Shown: positions 27,238 to 39,903 of the stretch, in pieces | How the letters are laid out: the number at the start of each line of letters is the position of its first letter | Numbering within the stretch: position 1 is the first letter of the stretch | The notes under the pieces: generated by a model | Database searches by the model: none | Seen by the model: only the letters and a program-made list of their open reading frames with translations | Told to the model about the DNA's origin: nothing | Translations under genes and position numbers: made by a program | NCBI GenBank assembly: GCA_009823395.1 | Contig: CM020509.1 | Location: 12,637,001 to 12,701,000, forward strand | Length of the DNA stretch: 64,000 nucleotides | Direction of reading: 5' to 3' | Origin: Thamnaconus septentrionalis | Taxonomy: Eukaryota > Chordata > Actinopteri > Tetraodontiformes > Monacanthidae

Positions 27238-29694
27238 CTGCTGGCTCTCAAAGGTCCAGGTGCTGTCGGGCAAAGACGCATCCAGGACACTGATCACCTC
27301 CTTAAAGTCAGTGGTGCTGCTGGGTTTAATCAGCGTGAAGTCACTGTACTCTGACATGGGAGACATGCACGACCTGAACGACTGACTCTGAGACAACATG
27401 TCTCCTCCCAGGACCTCCACATACTTTATGGGTCCGTCAGTGTTGAGCTGAATCTGCAGGTTTCTGTTGGGATTCTTGTAATCGTCACACTCGCTGTGTC
27501 TCATGCAGCAGCAGCTGCCGCTGCTTCTGCTGTTCCTCATGCATTTGACCGCCAAGATGACAAAAGTCAGCAGTGACAGCACGGACACCGAGGCCAGAGA
27601 CACGATGAGATAAAGGGCCATTCTGCCCGTTTTCTTGCTGGGCTCGGACACTTTGTGGCGGAGGTCTAAGATGGGCTCGTGCAAGCCGTCCTCCAGCAGA
27701 ATGGACACCGTGACGGTGGCGGACTGGACCGGTTCCCCGTCGTCCTTGATCTCAATTAGCAGCCTCTGAGAGGAGTCGTCCTGCTCCAACACAGTGCGTT
27801 TAGTCCTCACCTCCCCTGTGTACTGATTGACAGTGAACAGAGACGCATCCGTGGCCTCCGTCAGCCTGTACGAGATCCAGGCGTTATGGCCCGAGTCAGC
27901 GTCCACCGCTGAAACCTTGGTGACCAGGTGACCCATTTTAGCGGAGCGGGGCATCCTCTGATGGGACAGGGAGCCCAGGGCAGCGGACGAGGGGTAAATA
28001 ACAGCGGGGGCGTTGTCGTTCTGGTCCAGGATGAAAACATGGACGGTGGCGTTGCTGCTGAGAGACGGAGAGCCCTGATCCTTTGCCTGCACGTGAATCT
28101 CAAACACCTTCAGCTTCTCATAGTCAAACGAGTGCATGCTGTAGATGCTGCCGTTGTCCGAGTTGATGTAAACGTACGACGAGATGGAAACATCCTGCAC
28201 TTTAGAGTCCAGTATAGAGTAAGAGATTTTCGCGTTCTCACCAAAATCCACATCAGATGCTGATACTGAGTACAGTATAGAGCCTGGGACACCGTTCTCT
28301 TTTAAATAGACATTATAGGAGCGCTGGGTGAATACAGGAGGGTTGTCATTAACATCAGTGATGCTGACAGGAATAATTTTCTTACTGGACAGAGGAGGAG
28401 AGCCTGAATCAGTGGCTGTTATCTCAATATTATAATCAGAGACAGTCTCTCTGTCTAACGCACCACTGGTAACCAGTGCATAATTATTAGAAAATGATGG
28501 TTTTAGATTAAAGGGAGATTTTTTCGGAAGCTGTAATGTCACTTTACTGTTGTCACCAGAGTCCAGGTCCCGGACACTTAGCAAAGCAACGACTGTCCCG
28601 CTGCTTGAGTCCTCTGGCACAGATGTGGGTTTGGAGGTTAGAATAATTTCTGGTGCATTGTCATTTACATCCAGGACATCAACCTGAACACTGCAATGAC
28701 CCTCCATTTTAGGCAAGCCTTTGTCTTTGGCACTAATATCAATTCGATATGAGGCTTTATTCTCTCGGTCAAGTTGATTTTTCAGATAAATATCTCCCGT
28801 CACTGCATCTATATAAAACATTGACAACACCGATGGCGGTGTGTGTATGCCAAGAGAGTATTCAATTTCCCCGTTCGGACCCTCATCTATATCGGTTGCT
28901 TTTGTTGCAACGACAAAGGAGCCGTTTGCACTGTTTTCTTGAACAGCAACTTTATAAAGTGTTTTTTCGAATAATGGGACATTGTCGTTATTATCAAGTA
29001 CATTAATTGTTATTTTAGAAATTCCTGACTTGGCCGGATTTCCTCCGTCGATAGCAGTAAGAAATAAATTGTGAGTGGCCTTTTTTTCACGGTCTAATGA
29101 TTTGTTTAACACCAATTCTGGAATCTTTCGCCCATTTTCAATTTCTTTGACCTTCAGAGTGAAGCATTCATCTCTGCTTAGCGTGTATGTTTTCAACGCG
29201 TTACTTCCAACGTCCGGGTCTTCCGCGCTCTCCAACGGAAAACGCACACCCACAACGGTCGATTCGGCTATCTCTATGACATGCTCGTTTTTAAGAAAAC
29301 CGGGGGAATTGTCGTTCACGTCCCGTATTTCCACTTCTATCCGATGTAACTGCAGCGGATTCTCCACTACGACCTGCAGTGGTAGAACACAACTCGAGCT
29401 TTGTGCGCACAACGCCTCTCTGTCTATCCTGTCATTCACCACCAGCTCGCCCTTCCCCGCATCCACGCTGAAATACTGCTTACCAGCCTCAGAGGCGACG
29501 CGCAGCTTACGGTCAAAAATCTCTGACAGTCCCAAACCCAGATCTTTGGCTAGATTTCCTACTGTCGAGCCCAGCTCCAGCTCCTCCGGGATGCTGTAAC
29601 GAGTCTGACCGTTTACTGTAGTCCACAAGAGGAAAAAACGAAGCCGCCACAGCGCCTGCCATCTCCAGTCTCTGTATCCCCCTTTCTTTGTCAT
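27238..29694 (-). CDS. pcdhg: b-type gamma variable exon b4
   Basis: An intact 2457-bp exon (819 codons) starting at ATG 29694 (MTKKGGYRDW). The signal peptide differs from its neighbours (ALWRLRFFLLWTTVNG) and EC1 begins QTRYSIPEELELGSTVGN. The EC1 motif is CAQSSSC. Six cadherin repeats, a membrane helix at about 692-716 and the b-type tail ending FESQQ at a GTGAGC donor follow. EC2-EC4 are individual; EC5 onward is the shared b sequence. EC4 begins with PTSVPEDSSSGTV where most b exons have a PxxVREDAPxGTV form. It is the most divergent b exon in promoter sequence, and no NRSE-like element was found behind it. Confidence 0.95.
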
Positions 29695-29925
29695 CTCCGG
29701 TCCGCTACAATGGAAGATTATTCCCCATCAAAGAATTGGTCAAAAATAAAACAAAATAATTCGAAGTAAAAATCCACCGACGACGACCATAATCCTCACT
29801 GTAAATTCTATATGCGTGCATCGCGAGATTACATTTAAATGTTGGACATTTCGCATGTGCAGTATAGCGGGTGTTCATCCCATCTCGCTCGCAAAGCAAT
29901 GAACTGTCTACAGTGGTGGATGAAG

Positions 29926-29975
29926 GGGGAGGGAGTAGATCCCTTTGTGCAACCCCTGACGCGATTGGCGCAACG
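29926..29975 (-). promoter_or_regulatory. Degenerate b-type promoter module of exon b4
   Basis: Only part of the module is kept: a minus-strand CCAAT box (CGCCAATCGC), TTGCACAAAGGGATC in place of CTGTACAAAGAGATC, and the C-rich run. The second CCAAT box is missing. Confidence 0.5.
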
Positions 29976-30563
29976 CTTCAAGCCTCCATCCACTCAAAAG
30001 CCAAATACCCATTTGTTCAGATAAAGCACTGCCACTAAGATATACAATGCATCGAATTTTCTGGATTAAATGAACATGAGTATTTTTTAATATGTTGTTT
30101 TTCTTGCTTTGTATTATAATGTGTCGCTTTTAATTCCTAAAAGTAACAGACTTTTTGATACTACATGTTAATAAATAATAATACACTGCCGCATTAAAAA
30201 AAATAGATGTTGAGATTGTTTTTGTTAAAAAACAAAACAAAAAAAACAACAAGAAGCATATTAAAAAAATACAAAAATGTGACGTCATTAAATCGAAAAC
30301 ACGAGTGGTGCTGCAACAGTATTTGAGCATATAAAAGTGATTTGTTTGTTTTTTGTTCTTTTCACCACAACCTCCTCACAACATATGGGCTTAAAGATTA
30401 ATATTATTTTTGTACATTGTACACAATAATTATTATTAATATGCATTTGCCAGATCACAAACATATCACATGCATTTAAAAGGTACTGTTGTCAAGTGAT
30501 TACAGCAGAGAGAGAAAAAAGGGGGCAGTTACACTTGCAAGTAGGCTTTACTGAGTTCATCAG

Positions 30564-30589
30564 TCGCTGTCCACCATTGTGGTGCTGAA
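30564..30589 (-). promoter_or_regulatory. Split NRSE/RE1-like element behind exon b5
   Basis: Minus strand: TTCAGCACC, 8-bp gap (ACAATGGT), GGACAGCGA. Both half-sites are strong matches. It lies 115 bp beyond the b5 donor. Confidence 0.7.
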
Positions 30590-30703
30590 CTGGGAAAAAG
30601 CTAGGAAAAATACGTCCTTGTTGACTAAGTGATCAACCCAAATCTAAAAATTCCTTATAAGGGACAAAAACACAAATTTGAAAGAATTTTGCTTTCAGCT
30701 CAC

Positions 30704-33160
30704 CTGCTGGCTCTCAAAGGTCCAGGTGCTGTCGGGCAAAGACGCATCCAGGACACTGATCACCTCCTTAAAGTCAGTGGTGCTGCTGGGTTTAATCAGC
30801 GTGAAGTCACTGTACTCTGACATGGGAGACATGCACGACCTGAACGACTGACTCTGAGACAACATGTCTCCTCCCAGGACCTCCACATACTTTATGGGTC
30901 CGTCAGTGTTGAGCTGAATCTGCAGGTTTCTGTTGGGATTCTTGTAATTGTCGCACTCGCTGTGTCTCATGCAGCAGCAGCTGCCGCTGCTTCTGCTGTT
31001 CCTCATGCATTTGACCGCCAAGATGACAAAAGTCAGCAGTGACAGCATGGACACCGAGGCCAGAGACACGATGAGATAAAGGGCCATTCTGCCCGTTTTC
31101 TTGCTGGGCTCGGACACTTTGTGGTGGAGGTCTAAGATGGGCTCGTGCAAGCCGTCCTCCAGCAGAATGGACACCGTGACGGTGGCGGACTGGACCGGTT
31201 CCCCGTCGTCCTTGATCTCAATTAGCAGCCTCTGAGAGGAGTCGTCCTGCTCCAACACAGTGCGTTTAGTCCTCACCTCTCCTGTGTACTGATTGACAGT
31301 GAACAGAGACGCATCCGTGGCCTCCGTCAGCCTGTACGAGATCCAGGCGTTATGGCCCGAGTCAGCGTCCACCGCTGTAACCTTGGTGACCAGGTGACCC
31401 ATTTTGGCGGAGCGGGGCATCCTCTGATGGGACAGGGAGCCCAGGGCAGCGGACGAGGGGTAAATAACAGCGGGGGCGTTGTCGTTCTGGTCCAGGATGA
31501 AAACATGGACGGTGGCGTTGCTGCTGAGAGACGGAGAGCCCTGATCCTTTGCCTGCACGTGAATCTCAAACACCTTCAGCTTCTCATAGTCAAACGAGTG
31601 CATGCTGTAGATGCTGCCATTGTCCGAGTTGATGTAAACATACGACGAGATGGAAACATCCTGCACTTTAGAGTCCAGTATAGAGTAAGAGATTTTCGCG
31701 TTCTCACCAAAATCCACATCAGATGCTGATACTGAGTACAGTATAGAGCCTGGGACACCGTTCTCTTTTAAATAGACATTATAGGAGCGCTGGGTGAATA
31801 CAGGAGGGTTGTCATTAACATCAGTGATGCTGACGGGAATAATTTTCTTACTGGACAGAGGAGGGGAGCCTGAATCAGTGGCTGTTATCTCGATATTATA
31901 TTCTGATAAGGTTTCTCGGTCTAACAGACCATTGGTAACCAGCGCATAATTTTGTGAAAACGATGGCTTTAAAGCAAAAGGCGATTTTTTGAGTAGCTGC
32001 AGTGTGACATTGCCGTTTACTTTTGAGTCCAGGTCTCTGGCACTGATTAAAGCCACTACGGTGCCACTAGGTGAGTCTTCACGTAAAGGTTTTGGATGTG
32101 AAGTAAGAATTATTTCTGGGGCGTTATCATTAACATCCAAAACTTCAACATGTACCGTGCAGTGACCCTCCATCCTCGGAATGCCTTTGTCCTTTGCGCT
32201 AATATCTAATTCATAATTTGCCATCATTTCAAAGTCTAGCTGCCCTTTCAGATAAATAGCTCCCGACGTTTGATCTATCCTGAAAATAGAGGTAATCGTT
32301 TCCGGAGTGTGAGCACCAAATGAATATTCAATATCTCCGTTTTGACCATCGTCCAGGTCTGACGCTTTTGTTTGTATTATCAGTGCGCCGTCTGCAGCGT
32401 TTTCGCTGACTGAGGCTTTATACAACATCTTCTCAAAAACTGGCACATTATCGTTGTTGTCTAGGACTTTAATAGATACTTGAGCTGTCCCAGATTTAAC
32501 AGGGTTGCCTCCATCTAAAGCTGTTAGCAGAAGTTTATGAACAGCTTTTTTCTCTCTGTCTAGATTTTTTGCTATTATTAATTCCGGGATTTTTCTTCCA
32601 CCCGCAACTTCTTTAATTCCGATATTGAAACATTCGTCTTTGCTTAGAGTGTAAGACTTTAATGAATTGCTACCAGCGTCTGGGTCGACGGCACTCTCCA
32701 ACGGAAAGCGAACCCCTAAACCCGTAGATTCAGCGACCTCCAACGTGATATCACTTGACGGAAATCTAGGAGCGTTATCATTGCTGTCTTGTATTTGCAC
32801 CTCAACACGAAATAATTGTAAGGGGTCCTCAATCACCACTTGCAGTGGTAGGACACAAATCGCGCTTTGCCCGCACAATGCCTCTCTGTCTATCCTGTCA
32901 TTCACCACCAGCTCGCCCTTCCCCGCATCCACGCTGAAATACTGCTTTCCAGCCTCAGACGCGACGCGAAGCTGACGGTCAAAAATCTCGGACAGTCCTA
33001 AACCCAGATCTTTGGCTAGATTTCCTACCACAGTTCCCTGTTTCAGTTCCTCCGGGATGCTGTAACGAGTCTGTCCGTGAATGATAGTCCACAAGAGGAA
33101 GAAATGATGCCACCACAGCGCCTGCCGTCTCCAGTCTCGGTATCCTATTCTCTTTGTCAT
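30704..33160 (-). CDS. pcdhg: b-type gamma variable exon b5
   Basis: An intact 2457-bp exon (819 codons) starting at ATG 33160 (MTKRIGYRDW). It has a signal peptide to about residue 29, QTRYSIPEELKQGTVVGN and the EC1 motif CGQSAIC. Six cadherin repeats, a membrane helix at about 692-716 and the b-type tail ending FESQQ follow; an in-frame TGA comes straight after the GTGAGC donor. The EC1-EC2 linker is DSNDNAP and EC2 (FPSSDITLEVAESTGLGVRF) is unlike its sisters. The signal peptide and first half of EC1 are nearly identical to b6, EC2-EC4 are not, and EC5 onward is the shared b sequence. Confidence 0.95.
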
Positions 33161-33380
33161 CCTCGGTCCGCTATAAAACAATAATTCCAGCCAACATGTT
33201 GTATACTCGAAAAACGTAATCCATCACCGCAGATGTTAGTCCGGGAGAAAATTTGCCACACACAAAGACCATGGCGGCAAAACTACAATAATTTACATAC
33301 AAAATGTAACAAAATACGAGCTCATTTGCTGTGTCTCAGCACTGGCTCTTTTCTTCATGTGAGAGCTGTGAGCCGAATGG

Positions 33381-33453
33381 GGGAGGAGGGACTGGATTGC
33401 TTTGTACAGTTCTGAATCCTATTGGTGCACAGCATCCCGCTGCACCGTCCAAT
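33381..33453 (-). promoter_or_regulatory. b-type promoter module of exon b5
   Basis: Inverted CCAAT pair, then AGAACTGTACAAAGCAATC and a C-rich run, 220-290 bp before the ATG. Nearly identical to that of b6. Confidence 0.7.
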
Positions 33454-33734
33454 GAGAGTGACTCTGATCAACACGCTTAAAGCGACAGCCAACGCTCCAT
33501 TTCAACATTCATTTGGACCAAAGTCATTCATGGTTTCAAAAAATACGTTTTACATTTCCATAGTGTTAGAAAATAAGGATTTTTTTTTTAATCTAGTTGA
33601 TGGCTGACAATAGCAGTGACAGAATTTTACAATCTATAATATTGAAAGAGCAAGTGTCATTAAGGTATATTATTATATATAATAATGTAGGTTTTTAATG
33701 AAGTTAAAGCGGAGTGGATGGGTGTAGAGAACGA

Positions 33735-33746
33735 GGGAGAGAGAGA

Positions 33747-33781
<35 letters not shown>

Positions 33782-33805
33782 TGTGAAAGAGAGAGACAGA
33801 TAGAC
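33735..33805. repeat. (GA)n-rich repeat
   Basis: A GA array with some interruptions in the b5-b6 spacer; a related array sits at the same relative place in the b6-b7 spacer. Confidence 0.9.
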
Positions 33806-33861
33806 AGAAAGACAGAGAGAAGGTAAGAGGGGCCAGTTTCAGTTGTGTGCAGGCGGAAAAA

Positions 33862-33887
33862 TCGCTGTCCACCGTTGTGGTGCTGAA
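33862..33887 (-). promoter_or_regulatory. Split NRSE/RE1-like element behind exon b6
   Basis: Minus strand: TTCAGCACC, 8-bp gap (ACAACGGT), GGACAGCGA. It lies 130 bp beyond the b6 donor. Confidence 0.7.
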
Positions 33888-34015
33888 CTGTGCAATGTAT
33901 GCTAGTTCATTCGCTGTGGAATGTCATTTTGGAAGTGTCTGTTCTAAATAAAAATGCATGAACAGCCATGTTTTAAATATAAATTAAAAAAAAAATAAAA
34001 GCATATTTTGCTCAC

Positions 34016-36472
34016 CTGCTGGCTCTCAAAGGTCCAGGTGCTGTCGGGCAAAGACGCATCCAGGACACTGATCACCTCCTTAAAGTCAGTGGTGCTGCTG
34101 GGTTTAATCAGCGTGAAGTCACTGTACTCTGACATGGGCGACATGCACGACCTGAACGACTGACTCTGAGACAACATGTCTCCTCCCAGGACCTCCACAT
34201 ACTTTATGGGTCCGTCAGTGTTGAGCTGAATCTGCAGGTTTCTGTTGGGATTCTTGTAATTGTCGCACTCGCTGTGTCTCATGCAGCAGCAGCTGCCGCT
34301 GCCTCTGCTGTTCCTCATGCATTTGACCGCCAAGATGACAAAAGTCAGCAGTGACAGCATGGACACCGAGGCCAGAGACACGATGAGATAAAGGGCCATT
34401 CTGCCAGTTTTCTTGCTGGGCTCGGACACTTTGTGGCGGAGGTCTAAGATGGGCTCGTGCAAGCCGTCCTCCAGCAGAATGGACACCGTGACGGTGGCGG
34501 ACTGGACCGGTTCGCCATCGTCCTTGATCTCAATCAGCAGCCTCTGAGAGGAGTCGTCCTGCTCCAACACAGTGCGTTTAGTCCTCACCTCTCCTGTGTA
34601 CTGATTGACAGTGAACAGAGACGCGTCCGTGGCCTCCGTCAGCCGGTACGAGATCCAGGCGTTATGGCCCGAGTCAGCGTCCACCGCCGTCACCTTGGTG
34701 ACCAGGTGACCCATTTTGGTGGAGCGGGGCATCCTCTGATGGGACAGTGAGCCCAGGGCAGCGGACGAGGGGTAAATAACAGCGGGGGCGTTGTCGTTCT
34801 GGTCCAGGATGAAAACATGGACGGTGGCGTTGCTGCTGAGAGACGGAGAGCCCTGATCCTTTGCCTGCACGTGAATCTCAAACACCTTCAGCTTCTCATA
34901 GTCAAACGAGTGCATGCTGTAGATGCTGCCGTTGTCCGAGTTGATGTAAACATACGACGAGACAGAAACGTCCTGCACTTTAGATTCCAGTATAGAGTAA
35001 GAGATTTTCGCATTGTCACCAAAATCCACATCAGATGCTGATACTGAGTACAGTATAGAGCCTGGGACACCGTTCTCTTTTAAATAGACATTATAGGAGC
35101 GCTGAGTGAATACAGGAGGGTTGTCATTCACATCAGTTATGCTGACAGGAATGATTTTCTTACTGGACAGAGGAGGAGACCCCGAATCAGTGGCTGTTAT
35201 CTCAATATTATACTGTGAGACTTCCTCTCGGTCTAAACTGACACTTGTTACGAGTTCATAATTATTAGAGAACGATGGTTTCAGAGTGAAAGGAGAATTT
35301 TTGGCGAGTTTTAATATCACTTTGCTATTTTCTCCAGAGTCAAGGTCTCTTGCACTGATCAGTGCGACGACTGTGCCACCTGGTGCGTCTTCTCGCGCTG
35401 AACTTGGTTTCGAGTTGATTACAATTTCTGGAGAATTGTCATTAACGTCCTCTATTTCCACTTGTACACGGCAGTGACCCTCCATTTCAGGAGCTCCCTT
35501 ATCTTTAGCAGTTATATCAATGAGATATAACTTCGAGCTCTCGTAATCCAGTTTTCCACTTAATACCATGGTCCCTGTTATTTCATCAATTTTAAATGTT
35601 GACAACACGTAATCTGGAGTCCGGGAACCAAAGGAATAACTAACCTCACCATTAAGACCGTCATCTACATCAGTAGCCGTAAGTTTGATAACAAACGTGC
35701 CTACCGTGCTATTCTCCTTCAAATATACTTTGTATTCATTCTCACTAAATACTGGAAAATTGTCATTAGCATCAAGTACAGTGATCATAATCTTACTGGT
35801 GCCCGTTTTGACAGGATTTCCCCCATCTATTGCCGTTAACACGAGGTGGTGAGCAGCATGCTTTTCCCGGTCTAATGACTTTTCTAACACCAACTCCGGA
35901 GCAGAGTTTCCGTTTTTAGCATCTTTTAATTTTAGAGAAAAAAAATCGTTTTTGCTCAGAGAATACGTTTTCAAAGAATTGCTGCCCACGTCAGGGTCCG
36001 TAGCGCTCTCCAACGGAAATCGTTTACCAACGGCTACTGATTCGGAAATTTTAAGATTAATTTCCTCCGTCAAAAAACGAGGAGTGTTGTCATTTACGTC
36101 TCTTATTTCCACTTCTATTCTATGCGACTGCAAGGGATTTTCAACAACCACTTGCAGAGGTAGAACACAGCTCGGGCTTTGTGTGCATAAAGCCTCTCTG
36201 TCTATCCTGTCATTCACCACCAGCTCGCCCTTCCCCGCATCCACGCTGAAATACTGCTTTCCAGCCTCAGACGCGACTCGAAGCTTACGGTCAAAAACAT
36301 CTGACAGTCCTAAACCCAGATCTTTGGCTAGATTTCCTACCACAGATCCCTGTTTCAGTTCCTCCGGGATGCTGTAACGGGTCTGTCCGTGAATGATAGT
36401 CCACAAGAGGAAGAAATGATGCCACCACAGCGCCTGCCGTCTCCAGTCTCGGTATCCTATTCTCTTTGTCAT
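34016..36472 (-). CDS. pcdhg: b-type gamma variable exon b6
   Basis: An intact 2457-bp exon (819 codons) starting at ATG 36472 (MTKRIGYRDW). Signal peptide, QTRYSIPEELKQGSVVGN, EC1 motif CTQSPSC, six cadherin repeats with DVNDNTP, DANDNFP, DVNDNSP, DVNDNPP and DQNDNAP linkers, a membrane helix at about 692-716, and the b-type tail ending FESQQ at GTGAGC. The 0.85 kb spacer downstream (33161-34015) and the 0.81 kb spacer upstream (36473-37282) are alike along most of their length, which points to a recent tandem duplication, yet EC2-EC4 differ strongly from b5. Confidence 0.95.
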
Positions 36473-36691
36473 CTTCGGTCGGCTATAATACAATAATTCC
36501 AGCCAACATGTTGTATACAAGGAAATAGTAATCCATCACCGCAGATGTTAGTCCGGGAGAAAATTTATCACACACAAAGACCATGACGGCAAAACTACAA
36601 TACTTTACATAAAAATTTTAACAAAATACGAGCTCATTTGCTGTGTCTCAGCTCTGGCTCTTTTCTTCATGTGAGAGCTGTGAGCCGAATG

Positions 36692-36765
36692 GGGGAGGAG
36701 GGACTGGATTGCTTTGTACAGTTCTGAATCCTATTGGTGCACAGCATCCCGCCGCACCGTCCAAT
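36692..36765 (-). promoter_or_regulatory. b-type promoter module of exon b6
   Basis: Inverted CCAAT pair plus AGAACTGTACAAAGCAATC and a C-rich run, 220-290 bp before the ATG. It differs from the b5 module at very few positions. Confidence 0.7.
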
Positions 36766-37007
36766 GAGAGTGACTCTGATCAACACGCTTAAAGCGACAG
36801 CCAACGCTCCATTTCAACATTCATTTGGACCAAAGTCATTCATGGTTTCAAAAAATACGTTTTACATCTCCCTAGTGTTAGAAAATAGAGATTTCTTTTT
36901 TTAATCTAATTGATGGCTGACAATAGCAGTGACAGAATTGTACAATCTATAATAACGAAAGAACAAGTATCTTAAATGTATATTACTGTTTTAATGAAAT
37001 TACAGCA

Positions 37008-37080
37008 GGGAGGGAGAGAGACAAAGAGAGAGAAATGGAGAGAGAGAAAGAGAGAAGGAGAGAGAGAAAGAGAGATAGAG
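37008..37080. repeat. (GA)n-rich repeat
   Basis: GA/GGA-rich array in the b6-b7 spacer, in the same position relative to the exon as the array at 33735-33805. Confidence 0.9.
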
Positions 37081-37112
37081 GTGGCAGTTTCAGTTGTGTG
37101 TCTGCGGAAAAA

Positions 37113-37138
37113 TCGCTGTCCACCTTTGTGGTGCTGAA
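37113..37138 (-). promoter_or_regulatory. Split NRSE/RE1-like element behind exon b7
   Basis: Minus strand: TTCAGCACC, 8-bp gap (ACAAAGGT), GGACAGCGA. It lies 145 bp beyond the b7 donor. Confidence 0.7.
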
Positions 37139-37282
37139 CAGTGGAATAGCTATGAATGTATGCTTGTTCATTCGCTGTGGAACGTCATTTTGGAAATCTA
37201 TTCTAAAAAAAAAAATAAATAGAAAAAGACAGCCATGTTTAAGGTACAAATTTAAAGATTAAGAATTGCATATTTTGCTCAC

Positions 37283-39754
37283 CTGCTGGCTCTCAAAGGT
37301 CCAGGTGCTGTCGGGCAAAGACGCATCCAGGACACTGATCACCTCCTTAAAGTCAGTGGTGCTGCTGGGTTTAATCAGCGTGAAGTCACTGTACTCTGAC
37401 ATGGGAGACATGCACGACCTGAACGACTGACTCTGAGACAACATGTCTCCTCCCAGGACCTCCACATACTTTATGGGTCCGTCAGTGTTGAGCTGAATCT
37501 GCAGGTTTCTGTTGGGATTCTTGTAATCGTCGCACTCGCTGTGTCTCATGCAGCAGCAGCTGCCGCTGCCTCTGCTGTTCCTCATGCATTTGACCGCCAA
37601 GATGACAAAAGTCAGCAGTGACAGCATGGACACCGAGGCCAGAGACACGATGAGATAAAGGGCCATTCTGCCCGTTTTCTTGCTGGGCTCGGACACTTTG
37701 TGGCGGAGGTCTAAGATGGGCTCGTGCAAGCCGTCCTCCAGCAGAATGGACACAGTTACGGTGGCGGACTGGACCGGTTCACCGTCGTCCTTGATCTCAA
37801 TCAGCAGCCTCTGAGAGGAGTCGTCCTGCTCCAACACAGCGCGTTTAGTCCTCACCTCCCCTGTGTACTGATTGACAGTGAACAGAGACGCGTCCGTGGC
37901 CTCCGTCAGCCTGTACGAGATCCAGGCGTTATGGCCCGAGTCTGCGTCCACCGCCGTCACCTTGGTGACCAGGTGACCCATTTTGGCGGAGCGGGGCATC
38001 CTCTGATGGGACAGGGAGCCCAGGGCAGCGGACGAGGGATAAATAACAGCGGGAGCGTTGTCGTTCTGGTCCAGGATGAAAACATGGACGGTGGCGTTGC
38101 TGCTGAGAGACGGAGAGCCCTGATCCTTTGCCTGCACCTGAATCTCAAACACCTTCAGCTTCTCATAGTCAAACGAGTGCATGCTGTAGATGCTGCCGTT
38201 ATCTGAGTTGATGTAAACATACGACGAGACGGAAACGTCCTGCACTTTAGAGTCCAGTATAGCGTAAGAGATTTTTGCGTTGTCGCCAAAATCAAGATCG
38301 CTTGCACTCACTGAGCACAGAATTCTCCCAGGGGGATGATTCTCTTTGACATAAACGAGATAAGAAGGCTGAGAGAAGACCGGTGGGTTGTCATTTACAT
38401 CCAGCAGCTCAACAATTATTTCTTTTTCGCTCGACAATGGGGGCTTTCCAGAATCAGTGGCCCTTATCTTGACTCGGTACTGGCCATGATTTTCACGGTC
38501 AAGTGACCCACTTGTCACTAAAGAGTAATGATTAGAAACGGATGGGTTCAACTTAAAGGGTGATTTCGAGGATACGCTCAACATAACTTTGCCATTGTTT
38601 CCTGCATCCGGGTCTTTTGCGCTTAACAGAGCAATCACTGTTCCAATTGCAGCATTTTCCCTAACAGGTGTCGTTAGGGAGGTCACGACGATTTCGGGGG
38701 TATTGTCGTTAATATCCACTATCTTTACTTCAACGCTGCAATGTCCATCCATCTGCGGATTGCCCTTATCTTTGGCAGTAATATCAAATCTGTGCACAGC
38801 GTTTGCTTCATGGTCTAACGCCCCTTTGACAGAAATAGCTCCACTTGAAGCACTGATGTAAAATAGTGTAAAAATAAGATCTGGCGTTTGCTCAGCAAAA
38901 TAATACTCAACTTCTCCGTTCAGATCTTCGTCTGCATCTGTAGCTTTTACCTGCAATATTTCAGTTCCAGGTGTCGCGTTTTCGCTCACATTGGCTTCAT
39001 ATAATTGCCTCTCAAACTGTGGCGCGTTATCGTTATTGTCCAGTACTATGATTGTTACTTCAGATGTTCCCGAGCGCACCGGATCTCCACCATCTACAGC
39101 AGTAAGGATTAGATTGTGTACGGGCAGTTTCTCTCTGTCGAGGGGTTTCTCAAGAACGAGTTCGGGAATTTTTCGTCCGTCTTTGTGAGTTTTTACAGCT
39201 AATTTGAAATTGTCATTTTTCCTAATGAGGTAGGAGCGTATAGAATTCGAACCAACGTCAGGATCCTGTGCACTCTCTAAGGGAAAACGCGCACCTGTAT
39301 TTATTAGCTCCGCAATTTTCACAACCTTTTCTTTAGTAGCGAAACTTGGTGAATTATCGTTTGTATCCTGTATCTCAATTTCGACCCTATGTAGCTGTAG
39401 GGGGTTATCTATAACTAGCTCCAATGGCAGCAGACAGGACGGTCTTTGTCCGCACAGTTCCTCTCTGTCTATTCTGTCAATCACCACAAGCTCTCCCTTA
39501 CCTAAATCCACGCTGAAATACTGCTTACCAGCCTCAGAGGTTATCCGTAATTTACGCTGAAACAGTTCCGACGCAACCAAGCCAAGATCTTTGGCCAGAT
39601 TTCCTACCACAGAGCCCTGCTTCAGTTCCTCCGGGATGCTGTAACGAGTCTGTCCCTCTATTGTACTCCACAGGAGAAAGAAATGATGCCACCACAAAAA
39701 CACCTGCCATGAAGGGAATCGGGTCCTCATTATTCCTCGCTTAGTAAATCCCAT
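37283..39754 (-). CDS. pcdhg: b-type gamma variable exon b7 (outermost b exon)
   Basis: An intact exon of 2472 bp (824 codons), 5 codons longer than its sisters. The start is ATG at 39754 (MGFTKRGIMR). Signal peptide to about residue 34, QTRYSIPEELKQG, EC1 motif CGQRPSC, six cadherin repeats, a membrane helix at about 697-721, and the b-type tail ending FESQQ at GTGAGC. It is the least homogenised b exon: EC4 and the start of EC5 (VFSQPSYLVYVKENHPPGRI) are its own, and near-identity with the other b exons begins only inside EC5, around ASDLDFGDNAKISY. It stands at the edge of the b array, next to the 7.8 kb spacer. Confidence 0.95.
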
Positions 39755-39903
39755 GTCTTCTCTCTCCAAACCAATCTTGAGGACCGATTAAATCCAGTGC
39801 GGCCACGTAGATGACGGTGTCTTTCATGCTTTGTGTATGTATACGCATGCCTCTCCCGTGCAGCACATTCTAATCGGTACAACGCTGAAGCTGCACGACG
39901 AGA

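Larger units (their letters stand above)
29695..30703. other. Spacer between exons b4 and b5
   Basis: Holds the degenerate b4 promoter module, A-rich tracts near 30195-30275, and the split NRSE behind exon b5 (30564-30589). No coding sequence. Confidence 0.65.
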
